This document shows positions 9,441-18,891 of a stretch of DNA of 64,000 nucleotides, one piece after another. The stretch's first letter is position 1; each line of letters begins with the position of its first letter. The DNA is taken from positions 1-64,000 of the forward strand of contig CATKHK010000059.1 in NCBI GenBank assembly GCA_949751835.1, written 5' to 3'. The position numbers were made by a program, and so were the translations under genes. The notes beneath the pieces were generated by a model. That model did not search any database, was not told the DNA's origin, and saw nothing but the letters and a program-made list of their open reading frames with translations. This DNA comes from Blepharisma japonicum. Its lineage: Eukaryota > Ciliophora > Heterotrichea > Heterotrichida > Blepharismidae.

Positions 9441-11207
9441 CTATCTAATATTACGGAACAGATGAATTCCTCTGCTTGAACTTTCTGGATCAGCAGGCAT
9501 GCCTTTCTCTAGGCTCTTAATAAATTTATCTTTGAAAGCATCCCAATAGCTATCAATTCTATCGAAATTTATATCCCAATTGTCCACAGAAATAAATTTA
9601 AATCCCATTCTCCCTTGCTTAAGCTCAATCAAAAAATACCTCCACAAGTTTTCACATTTCAATCTTTGGTGGAATGATTTGCAGACTCCAACCATAGATA
9701 GGACATCTGCTGGGTGAAGAAATGAAAAAATACACACAAAAGTATTTACTCCAAGTTTGTCAAAAGGATTCCTTGACATTGGTGCGAGTGGAATCTGTAT
9801 TTTCCTTTGTACAGCTCTTACTTGGCTTTGCCCCATCATAGAGAAGAGCTCCCTTATGATTGTTTCCATCTCAATGATTCTCTCATTTTGATATCTAATT
9901 ACTTTTTGCTGGTTTATTAATTTAACATTTGATTCTGTTAAAAGCCTTCTAAGATCGTCTGCGCTTTCTCTTTGATTGATCACAGGCCTATTGTGGACCA
10001 TGTTAGCTCTGTCTCCAAATCTGAGCGTTGATATTGTTTCTAAAGCATTGGTAGAGTTGGAAGAGCAGCATAAAAGCAGCGACGTCAAAGAGTTCCCCCC
10101 AAATGAGTTTTGAAGAAGACGCGTCATTTTGGAGTCTCTATAAGGGATATGTTTTCGTTTCTCAGCCAAAGCATTAATAACATTTCCAAGTGATAATAAA
10201 GATTTATTGATGTTTTGAGCTTCCTTTAGCCTTTCTTCGACAACTCCAGTTTTCGATATTCTTTCACTGCCACATAAATCAACCATATACACCTGTGATG
10301 CTCTATAAGTCCCTGTATTTACTAAATGCTTAGTTATAGTCAAAATAAGCAGCGCATGACTTCTAGAGCTTTCTGCGTTAGAGTTAGTAGCCGCTGTTAC
10401 TCTATATTTTGTCCCTAATTCCAAAATTTGATTGACTTCTTTTACATTTTTTGACGGAACTTTTGTAGCGTCTGTAATCCATAGACCTTTATCAGTATCC
10501 TGATAAACTTTTAGCTTTTCCTTAGCTGGGTTCAATAAGTCAAAGATTTTTTCATTATAAATCTGAATGTAGCTTGTATAGACTTTATATACAGCTTCAC
10601 CACTTACAGTAGAATAAATTTGATGAAAAATAGACTGCAGTAATCTGGGTGCTACACCTCTTAACTCTTGGTCACATTTTCCGACCCTTTCTGGATGGTC
10701 ATACCCTGGACCTAGCAATGAATAAGTCTTCCCTGCACCTGTTTGTCCATATGCTAAAATTGCACAATTATAACCTTCTAATATAGATTCCACAAGGGGA
10801 AGCGCACAACTTAAAAAAATCTGTTCTTGAGAACTTTCGGGAGGAAAAATTCTTCTGAAATTAAATCCATGACTTATTCCATCGCATGAAACTGATACTG
10901 CTTTCTGGTCAGGGTGAAAGTCTACACATTGAACGCCAAGCTTCTCTTCTGTGGCGTTATCAGGGCGAAATCTTACAAAGACATTGACTCCTTTCTTGCT
11001 CATTTTGATGTCACTTTTTTGATGGAGAAGCTCAGGGATTTCAGGATGGTTGTGCTGGGATATGAAGGACCCGTATTTTCTTTGAGGATGGCGTATAAGT
11101 GTTGCAGGCTCATCGGCCACTTTGTCTTTAGCCTCTTCAGGGTCAAGCTGTGACTCTTCAACGTCTTCTAGGCTCGATGAGGATGAAGATGATTTGTCCT
11201 CTTCCAT
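9441..11207 (-). CDS. Kinesin motor with C-terminal F-box-like domain
   Basis: 588 aa microtubule motor. A Ser/Asp/Glu-rich N-terminal extension (1-70) precedes the motor domain. The P-loop GQTGAGKT is at ~154-161, switch I is NSNAESSRSHA, switch II is VDLCGSER, and INKSLLSLGNVI then HIPYRDSKMTRLLQ follow. A short helical stretch comes after the motor. Residues ~483-525 then resemble an F-box (FVCIFSFLHPADVLSMVG then CENLWRYF). F-boxes bind Skp1 in SCF ubiquitin ligases, so this may link a motor to protein turnover; that role is inference. There is only a short coiled coil, so dimerisation is uncertain. M69 is an alternative start. All Trp are TGG. Confidence 0.92.
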   Translation of the reverse strand: MEEDKSSSSSSSLEDVEESQLDPEEAKDKVADEPATLIRHPQRKYGSFISQHNHPEIPELLHQKSDIKMSKKGVNVFVRFRPDNATEEKLGVQCVDFHPDQKAVSVSCDGISHGFNFRRIFPPESSQEQIFLSCALPLVESILEGYNCAILAYGQTGAGKTYSLLGPGYDHPERVGKCDQELRGVAPRLLQSIFHQIYSTVSGEAVYKVYTSYIQIYNEKIFDLLNPAKEKLKVYQDTDKGLWITDATKVPSKNVKEVNQILELGTKYRVTAATNSNAESSRSHALLILTITKHLVNTGTYRASQVYMVDLCGSERISKTGVVEERLKEAQNINKSLLSLGNVINALAEKRKHIPYRDSKMTRLLQNSFGGNSLTSLLLCCSSNSTNALETISTLRFGDRANMVHNRPVINQRESADDLRRLLTESNVKLINQQKVIRYQNERIIEMETIIRELFSMMGQSQVRAVQRKIQIPLAPMSRNPFDKLGVNTFVCIFSFLHPADVLSMVGVCKSFHQRLKCENLWRYFLIELKQGRMGFKFISVDNWDINFDRIDSYWDAFKDKFIKSLEKGMPADPESSSRGIHLFRNIR

Positions 11208-11773
11208 TGCTTTTTAATATTTCTATTAAAATCTTTTGATATAAAAAATTGGTAAATAATAGGCGTGCACATTTATATTAATGAGTAAAAAAAGATCTAT
11301 TTGAATTTATAGAATTTAAGGGCGATAAATATTGGCTTTAGTATAGGTCTTATTACTATTTAATTAAGAATGCAGGCTGAAGAATCATTAAAGTATAGCT
11401 AAATGTTAAATTGGAATAAAAATCTTCATCAAGTCAATCATCTAAATAGAAGTTTTATATTATAATGATAAAGATTAATCATAATAGTGGATATTTTCTT
11501 TATCGTTCTTTTAATTAAGTAAATTAATTTTTAAGAGCAACATTGAATTTAATTTCAAAAAAGTTACTTAATTATGAATTCATTTGATTAAATATGTATT
11601 AAATCTATTAAATGCATTTATTTTCTCAAAGCTTCATTTTTTATAATATCTCGATTTTTTGATTTAGAAGCTGATTTAGTGTATCAAAATCGCATTGAAA
11701 AAATTTAATTGATAGCCTACGAAAGCTCTTTAAATGGATGTCGTCAATAGAATGTAATTTATTAAAAAACATC
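11208..11773. other. Intergenic spacer
   Basis: About 565 bp, strongly AT-rich. It lies between two divergent gene starts. I see no open frame, RNA fold or repeat that I can support. Confidence 0.5.
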
Positions 11774-12031
11774 ATGGGATGTACCAGCTCTCTCAAAAGA
11801 CCAAGATTAATTATACCTGCTGAAAACAGCGTGGAAAATGAAGAAGATAATGGAGATTACAATCACGATAATATTCCAAAATACAGCTTTAATGGGAATA
11901 TTACTAGTTTCCCATTATTTGTTGTGAGAGAGGAAGTTTCAGCTCTCGAAGAGTCTGCTGTTCCTTCTAAGGCTCACTCTTTTGCTACAAGTACATTAAA
12001 CCAATTTAATCTTATAAAAAATAACGTTTAA
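11774..12031 (+). CDS. Small acidic protein with N-myristoylation-type start
   Basis: 85 aa. I chose the ATG giving MGCTSSLKRPRL because MGCxxS is a typical N-myristoyltransferase substrate start; an in-frame ATG 12 codons upstream gives 97 aa. The chain is low-complexity and acidic (VENEEDNGDYNHDN), with no domain recognised. Function unknown. Possibly a small membrane-associated adaptor. Confidence 0.5.
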   Translation: MGCTSSLKRPRLIIPAENSVENEEDNGDYNHDNIPKYSFNGNITSFPLFVVREEVSALEESAVPSKAHSFATSTLNQFNLIKNNV

Positions 12032-12115
12032 ATATAGCAAATTTTGCTGTAAAGAATTTTGCATTTCGTCAACATTTTTGTCAATTAATTAATTTTTCTT
12101 TTAATATTTATAAGG

Positions 12116-12982
12116 TTAAGCTAGTGCTAATCTCACTTTTGGGCTTTTTGCCTTTTTTAAGTATGCAAAAGTATTAACTTCAGTAAAACCCATAGAGCCT
12201 CCTCTTTTTTTCAGCGCATTTTCAAACGAATTGATATCTTTTTTACCACTATCAAGCCTTGAGCTTCTCACACCGGTTTTTGCTTTACTGGTCGAATTTT
12301 TTAAAAATCTTTCCATGCTAATTTTATTAGCCCACAATGAAACGGGTAAAGTTTTCCTTACTAAATTATCGTCAAGCTTCAAATCTTTTTCGCTTTTTAT
12401 AGTTTGCATAACTGGAAATTCTCAATGTTTTGTGGTTTTTCTCAATCTGTCTTCCAGAGAGCTTTGCAAATTCTCACTAAATCTTTGCACTCTATAGCTT
12501 TGGTTTGAATTTACAGTAAAAACTCCTCTATTCAATCCAAAACCATCATGCTTTAGCTTGCTTTCATAGGTAGAATAGAAAGGAGATTTATTTTTTACAT
12601 CAGGCCGCTTATCAGCTAATAAGTCACATAAGTGACTTGGCTTAAGGGTAGAGAAATCAAAATCATTTCGATGTCCTTTTGTATTGAAATCTTGATAATT
12701 AAACTTTCTCTTTTCCTGTGCTACAACAGTAGCAGGAGGAGAAAGATGTAAAACATCATAAGAGGTCATTGTGTGGTATCCTTTGGATAACTCTTCAGCT
12801 TTTAGCTCACCAGTTATGATTGGTACATGCTTCATTTGGAAGCTGTGTGGCGAGTCAAGGGAAACTGCAGTATTCAGTCTTGATTTTAAATTTTTAGTGC
12901 CAACTCCTCTTGGGGATGAAAAGGTGTGGAAAGAGGAGTATGCAGTTGCGAAAGGACTGTCATGAGAAATTGAAAACGACAT
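12116..12982 (-). CDS. Unknown basic Ser/Lys-rich protein
   Basis: 288 aa after reading one TGA as Trp (KTTKH-W-EFPV, at about 12422). Rich in Ser, Lys, Phe and Tyr and probably largely disordered; no catalytic motif, coiled coil or membrane segment. The N-terminus has Ser-Pro sites (SSPRG, LDSPHS, LSPP) that could be phosphorylated. Start ATG at 12982, TAA at 12116-12118. I recognise no family; a cytoskeletal or cortical role would be a guess. Confidence 0.75.
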
Positions 12983-13083
12983 TAAATCTTAATTATCATG
13001 GCTTTTTTATCAGTAATAAATCGTTCATTTAACTCTTTATTGATAAATTACTAAATGTAAATATATTATTTAATAATTGAAAA

Positions 13084-15636
13084 ATGCTGCTTCCTATTAA
13101 ATTTGTAAATTCCAATGACTGCTTTGTAGCATTACCTTTTCAGCCTCGCTCAAATATCCTTAAAATCACTATATCAGAGAATTCAGTTTATGTTGGCTGG
13201 GCTGGAAAGCAATCATCTCAAAATATTGAAATAAATGCAATTTTCGCAAAATCGATAGGAATCACTGAAGAAAGTTATGTGGCAATTGAAGAAGTAGAAG
13301 GTAAACAAATTATGATCGTTGAAGTGCAGCCTCTTGACGAAGATTCATGAGAACTTATCAGCTCTAATGCTGGATATTTAGAAGAAAATCTTTTAAGTCA
13401 AATAAAGGTATTACAGAGTGGGATGATTTTCCCGGTGTGGATAAGAAACTGCTATGTTTGGCTTAGGGCAATGGAAATTGCTGGAGGTTATGGATTTGTA
13501 GGAAGAGATGCAGAAATTTCTGTGAAGCCTTTCCCCAGGGCGCAAAGGGATGGCTTGATGAGTATTAGGGCTGTTCCAGGGGAGTTTGATATGATATGCA
13601 ATGAATTTCCAGAAAATACTTTAATTGCGTGTAAAAAAGAAAATCAGCTCATTTTAGGGATAAATAAGAATGGGGATGTGAGGGATGGGCACATTAAATG
13701 TATGGCTTTAGAAGAATTTTCGAAATATAAGGTAAAGCAAGTGCTGCCTTTTAAGGAAAATGTGAAATGTGCTATTAATATTTTTAGTTTGGAAGTTAAA
13801 ACAGCAAATTTTCAGTTTGAGATTGAAGGAAATCAAGAAATAATTGAAAAGATTCTCAATGAGGCTGGAAATTTAGTACTATATCATGGGATGAGTATAA
13901 ATAAAAATAATTGTTATTTGAAGGTAAAAGCTATTGATACAGCAATTAATTTGCAAGAATGGCAGCCTTTTGTTGTTCTTCAATTAAATGATTTACAAAT
14001 ATTGAGCACTTTTAGATATAAAGAATTCACTGATACTAGAAAAATAGAAAAGGAAGTCATTTCTACAGATAGTATAGAGAAAAGTCTTAACAGCTTGATT
14101 AATAATGAAATTTTGCCATATTTTAGCAATGGGATGCCTGATAGCGCAGTTTTGGTTAAAGGTGCAAGTGGGGTTGGAAAATCTTTTTACTGTCAACTAT
14201 TAAAAAAGAAATTAACTGATTTTTACATAGCAACCATAATTCTCAATGCAAGAACTTTTACTAAAAGAGACTTATCATTTTTAAAAGAAATAGTAGATGG
14301 AGTAAACAAAGCTACCGAGAAATCTCCAACTGTTTTAATTATTGATGACTTAGAAGAAATCTGTGGGAAAATAGAAGACACGCCTCTTGAAGTGACTGTA
14401 GATTTAAAAATAATGTACTCAAGATGTGCAATGTTTTTGTCATCAATGCTCGAAATTTTTAAATCAAAGAAAAAAATTAAATTTATTTTTACTTGCAACA
14501 ATGAAAATTCTATCCACAAAATATTGACGTCATCAACACATATGACAGCCCAAATATCTATTCCATCCCTTTCATTTTCAGATATTACACAAGTGCTAGG
14601 ATATTTGCTTCCTCCTGAAATAACTGCTCATGGAGAAATTGCAAGTAAAATGAAGTCATACCAAATAGGAGATATTTTCTCATTTTGTAAATCAACAAAA
14701 TTAAAGCTAAACGCTCTAGGGGTTGAAATAACAAAAGAATCAATTTTAGGTGAAATTGAAAATTTCGTACCGCAAGCTCTTACAAGTGCTCCTGTTATCA
14801 AGGAGTCTACAAAGTGGGATGATATTGGAGGAATGTATAATGCTAAACGATTACTATTGGAAACTCTTCAATTCCCAATTAAATTTAGGATTTTATTCCA
14901 AAACTATGAGCTGAAGCAGCAAACTGGAATTTTATTATATGGACCTCCTGGCTGTGGGAAAACATATTTAGTTTCAGCCTTACCAAGTGTCTGCGATCTC
15001 AGCTTTATTTCAGTAAAAGGCCCAGAGCTTTTAAATAAATATATTGGGGCTTCAGAGCAATCAGTAAGAGAAGTTTTTGAAAGAGCCAAAAGGGCAGCTC
15101 CATGCATTTTATTTTTTGATGAATTTGAATCAATAGCTCCTAAAAGAGGAAGTGGAAGTCAAACAGGGGTTACAGACAGGGTCGTGAACCAGTTTTTATG
15201 TGAATTAGATGGAGTTGAAGCCAAAGAAGGAGTTTACGTTATTGCAGCTTCAAGTCGGCCTGAAATGATTGATGTTGCCCTTTTAAGACCTGGAAGACTT
15301 GATTTCAAGATTTATTGTGGCTTCCCAAATACACAAGAAAGAGCTGATATTTTTGATAAAATGCTTAACAGACTTGGATATCACCTAGACACCCGTCAAG
15401 CTTCAGAAATCTCTGAAGGCTTCACTGGTGCAGATATACAAAGTGTTATTAATAATATACAAATAAAACTCGCCCATCAAGAAATTGAATCCATTGATAA
15501 TTTTATTTTGCAACAAGAAGTGCTAGGTTTCCAGAAATCTATTAATGATCAGAAAAGAAAAAAATACGAAGCACAATACAATAAATTTAGTGCAGGGAAA
15601 ATTGAGCATGTGGGCGAAAAATTGACATTATTTTAG
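13084..15636 (+). CDS. PEX1: Peroxisomal AAA-ATPase PEX1
   Basis: 850 aa. With PEX6 it forms the motor that pulls the PEX5 receptor out of the peroxisome membrane. The N-terminal double-psi-barrel domain is present (YVGWAGK, DEDS-W-ELISSNA with W=TGA at 13348-13350, FPVWI). D1 (~350-480) has a weak Walker A (GASGVGKS) and Walker B LIIDDLEE. D2 (~590-800) is highly conserved: GPPGCGKT, VKGPELLNKYIGASEQSVR, ILFFDEFESIAPKRG, TGVTDRVVNQ and RPGRLD, which are PEX1 hallmarks. It is shorter than animal PEX1, mainly between the N-domain and D1. It indicates functional peroxisomes. Confidence 0.95.
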
Positions 15637-15759
15637 GAGAATTAAAGTAGACTTATTATTGATTATACTTGCCTATAATATTAAATAAATAATTTCCTGA
15701 AAATCAAAAATTCATTTTTCAAGGTATTATAAGCTCAAATATCGCATAATAATCAAATC

Positions 15760-16254
15760 TTAGCCTTTATTTTTTCTTAATCGCTTTTTATTGGGCTTTT
15801 TCTCTTCAGAAATCTTCCGTTTTCTAACTGAAGGCGCTCTATTTTCTATCTCTTCTAAACACTCAACAAGATGTTGAGGCATATTTTTAATTGTAACATA
15901 TTTCCCACAAGCTTCACATTCGTCTGTTCGATTCCCGCAATCCTCTTCATGCTTGATTAATTCATTTAATTCCATTACTGCTCCACAGAACAAGCAAGGT
16001 CTTGGCCTGTTTTCACATATGGCTTTGTGTATTCCTATCTCTTTCTCTTCAAATTGTTTTTGACAGTATGAGCACTTAAGCTTTGCATGAAGCTCCTTTT
16101 TATGTTTTTCTAAATTTGCTTTTGGAATCATTTCTTTACACTCGTCACATTTTGTGAGGAATCTTTCACAGTGGACTTGATGAAGTTCAAAAATATCACT
16201 TGATATATCTTTATTGCTGGCTAAATCTTACCAACTTGGGCATTTCTTATCCAT
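15760..16254 (-). CDS. TRAF-type zinc-finger protein with one 15-nt intron
   Basis: 159 aa after splicing. The true ATG is at 16254: MDKKCPS, then an intron (16217-16231), then CNKDISS. Splicing creates the first CPSC pair. Further C-x2-C and H/C pairs follow (CDEC, CSYC, CLFC, CEAC) spaced like TRAF-type/XAF1/TRAFD1 zinc fingers. The C-terminus is a basic nuclear-localisation-like tail (RKRKISEEKKPNKKRLRK). Such proteins usually act as adaptors; partners are unknown here. An unspliced reading would start at 16131 and lose the first finger. Confidence 0.88.
16217..16231 (-). other. 15-nt spliceosomal intron
   Basis: On the minus strand GTAAGATTTAGCCAG. It carries an in-frame stop if retained; removing it joins TG|C and makes the Cys of CPSC in the zinc-finger gene. 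Length matches the heterotrich 15-nt intron class. Confidence 0.9.
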
Positions 16255-16312
16255 TTTGATCTTGGCGGAAAGTATTTTATTAAAATTTAAAAATATAAAA
16301 TTGCAAGGATGG

Positions 16313-16858
16313 TTATAGAAGCCTTGAATTAAGTAAATTTAGGACTACTATGTCAAGTATTGTATTGATACCATATCCAGTTTTGGCACTGGATTCTATC
16401 ATTAAACACTTGTAATTATTTGCTATACTTCGGGCTTCTTCAACGAAATTTTTGTTAAATTTGTCAATTTTATTTCCTGCAAAGCAAAATTTTATTTGAT
16501 TTTGTACTAAAACATCAGCTCAATGGACTGAGTTTACAATTGATTCTGCGCTTGCAATATCAATAACTAAAATTCCAAATTTTGCATTTGATAAATGAAC
16601 TTTAAAATCAGTGTTTTTAGTTATGTCTCAAATGTCTAAATTTAGCGAATCGCCTGTGCTGAGAGAAACACGCTTATAGCTGCATGCATTAGAGTAGCTT
16701 GGCTGGATCTGGCTATCATAAGTATTCCATATGATTCTATTAATAATTGATGTCTTCCCTACAGCTTTGTCACCTATTATTATGATTTTATAGGATTTTG
16801 TAGGAGGCTTAGCAATAATTATATTATGCTCTTCCATCTGACTATCGTTGCAGCCCAT
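16313..16858 (-). CDS. Rab/Ras-like small GTPase with degenerate switch II
   Basis: 181 aa. The P-loop GDKAVGKTS, the specificity motif NKID and the SAK-type motif SSAKTG are intact, so nucleotide binding is likely. The DxxG region reads DI-W-DITKN (W=TGA): the glycine of DxxG and the Gln used in hydrolysis are missing. This suggests a GTPase that is slow or inactive in hydrolysis. A second TGA is VNSVH-W-ADVL. It starts MGCND, fitting N-myristoylation, and lacks a C-terminal prenylation Cys, so membrane attachment would be N-terminal, as in Arf-like and some divergent Rab-like proteins. Divergent from HSP10 with 89 bp between starts. Confidence 0.88.
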
Positions 16859-16947
16859 TTGAAAATATATGTTAATGAAGGTATGGTCTTAGACACCTAA
16901 TTTAGCCATAGTTTCTAATAGAAATAATAATAATAAAATATACGGCA

Positions 16948-17250
16948 ATGCTATCAAGCTTTAGAAGGATTACTCCATTGTTAAACAGAGTCATGATCAA
17001 GAGACAAGAAGTTCCAAACAAGTCCGCAGGAGGAATTCTCTTACCAGAAACCAAGGAAAGAGACATGCAGATCGGAGAAGTCATTGCCATTGGCCCAGGA
17101 TCTTATGATGAGCAAGGAAACTTCCAAGAAATAGCAGTCAAAGTGGGACAGAAAGTGTTGTTGCCTCCTTATGGTGGAACTTCAGTAGATTTCAAAGATG
17201 AAAAGTATTCCATCTATAAGGATTCAGAAATTCTTGCAGTTCTAGAATAA
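16948..17250 (+). CDS. HSPE1: Mitochondrial co-chaperonin HSP10 (GroES family)
   Basis: 100 aa, standard length. It caps the HSP60 chamber for folding of matrix proteins. Signature stretches: ITPLLNRVMIKR, the mobile loop NKSAGGILLPET, GEVIAIGPG, VLLPPYGGTSV and the closing EILAVLE. As usual for HSP10, the short N-terminus can act as an uncleaved import signal. There is no Trp codon and no intron. Confidence 0.96.
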   Translation: MLSSFRRITPLLNRVMIKRQEVPNKSAGGILLPETKERDMQIGEVIAIGPGSYDEQGNFQEIAVKVGQKVLLPPYGGTSVDFKDEKYSIYKDSEILAVLE

Positions 17251-17427
17251 TCTTAAATTTAGTTTGATTTGCTTTAATGATTGATTTTTATATGTAATCT
17301 TGTGATAAAATCTTATTTATTATAAAAATTTTAACAAATTTAGATAAAAAGCTTAGAATTTTTGAAATCATGGCTATTTGTGAACTATTCTTGCAAAATA
17401 ATGTCAAATATATAAAATCGCCATAAT

Positions 17428-17874
17428 ATGCATCCTATAATTGTGTGCTTGGTCGCAGGGATATCAATTTTCGGATCCAAATATCTTTTACAGCAATTAT
17501 CAACTCGTCCGAATACAGCCAAGCAAGAGCTTGCAAATACAATAAAAGAGCTAAAAGAGCAAGCAGAAGAGCTAAATAATCCATCAACCTTTGCTGCTTT
17601 CTCTAAACTTCAACGTAGAATTAACACATTAGAGCAGCAGCTCGGAAAAATGAAAGAACAGTCAACAAGCTCTGAAATTGTGCTGATTATAAAGATCATG
17701 CCTTATGTTTTTGCTTTTCTTTTCTTAGGCAGCTATTATAACCTGAACATTCATGGTGCGGATATATACTGGCCTCTAAATTCAATTTTAGGCTATCAAG
17801 AAGGAAGGAATTATATGCTTTCTCTCTTTAGCTGATACTTGGTTTCTCTTAATGTTATAAAGCCATTTCTTTAA
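17428..17874 (+). CDS. GET1: GET1/WRB-like tail-anchored-protein insertion receptor
   Basis: 148 aa. GET1/WRB with GET2/CAML inserts tail-anchored proteins into the ER membrane. The layout is right: an N-terminal membrane helix (MHPIIVCLVAGISIFG), a cytosolic coiled coil with LNNPSTFAAFSKLQRRINTL, then two membrane segments with a YWPLNSILG motif between them. One TGA is Trp (LFS-W-YLVS at 17833-17835), after which the protein continues 12 residues to TAA. Assignment is by layout and coiled-coil motif, so moderately firm. Confidence 0.75.
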
Positions 17875-17953
17875 GTTATGAATTTTTTAAAAATAATACT
17901 ATTAATGCTAAGGGCTACATGATCATGCTGAGTTAATTTATAATAAATTTCCT

Positions 17954-18745
17954 TTATTTCTTCGTTTTTGCACCTTGCTTGGTCTCTTCAAAACCTAATT
18001 GTACATTTGCTTTCTGTAAGATATCTGAATAGATTATTGTTTTTATAAACGGGATTATTCGCAGCCTGGCTATATTTAATTCTCTATTTGCTTCCTGACA
18101 TTGCTGAAACCTCCTCACAAAGAGATTAAAAAACTTATTCAGCGGTCCTTGCTCTCTCAGCAGCCACTGGCAAAATTCTTCTGCGCTCAATAGCTTATTT
18201 TGCCCACTAAATATCGAGTTAACAATCCTTGCAATTTCATGAGAAGCCAATCTTTTATTTGGATTCCTCGGGTAAAACGTATCAGATTTAATTAAAGCTA
18301 TTTTTGCAGTGCCTCTGAACAAAGAATCTAAAAATAGCTGCATTTCTTCCTTTGTAATAGTACAGTCTTCGTTCAATCCAAAGGCAAAGAAACAATTTTC
18401 TATTTTTTTGTCTAAAGGTCCAGAACAGATCATTGCGATTGTGCTGATTAGTTCTAGAGAGTCTATTCTTGATAAAGCACGAGTATCAAAAAGCTTGAAA
18501 ATCTCTTGAAGAGTGTTTGCTTTGTTGGAAAACACAGCGAGTTCGTTATATTGGTTGAATACACATGGGATTGCAATTTTTCCATTCAAACTTAGCTTTA
18601 CTAGAATTTGCTTGAAAGTGTCAGTGGATCATCCTGAGCATAAATCTTCGAGAGCTAGAGGCAAACAGGAAGGTTCTTTTAGTCTGCCTTCATATAAGGA
18701 TAAATATTGGTTAAGAGTGCCTACTGTCATGAATTGGTAACTCAT
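17954..18745 (-). CDS. EF-hand-like calcium-sensor protein
   Basis: 263 aa; one TGA read as Trp near residue 39 (CSG-W-STDT). Residues ~85-190 resemble a pair or more of EF-hands of the calcineurin-B/calaxin/NCS type (IFKLFDTRALSRIDSLEL; FAFGLNEDCTITKEEM; HEIARIVNSIFSGQNKLLSAEEF). The loops lack several canonical acidic ligands, so calcium binding is weak or lost at some sites. The ATG at 18745 restores an N-terminal part that precedes the first TGA. It may be axonemal or regulatory; the family assignment is tentative. Confidence 0.7.
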
Positions 18746-18891
18746 GCTATTTAATATTTTATATATTCACATATATCAGAAATAAGAAAATTTTACTCTA
18801 GAATTTTGTGCTTAAAAAACTGGTATTATTGCAATTTATTTAAATGAAAAGATGAGAAAATAAAAAAAATCTAATTAATTATATTCAATGT

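Noticed and set aside
15920-15950. TTCGATTCCCGC resembling a tRNA T-arm
   Set aside because: It lies inside the coding sequence of the zinc-finger gene and no acceptor stem or other arms are found.
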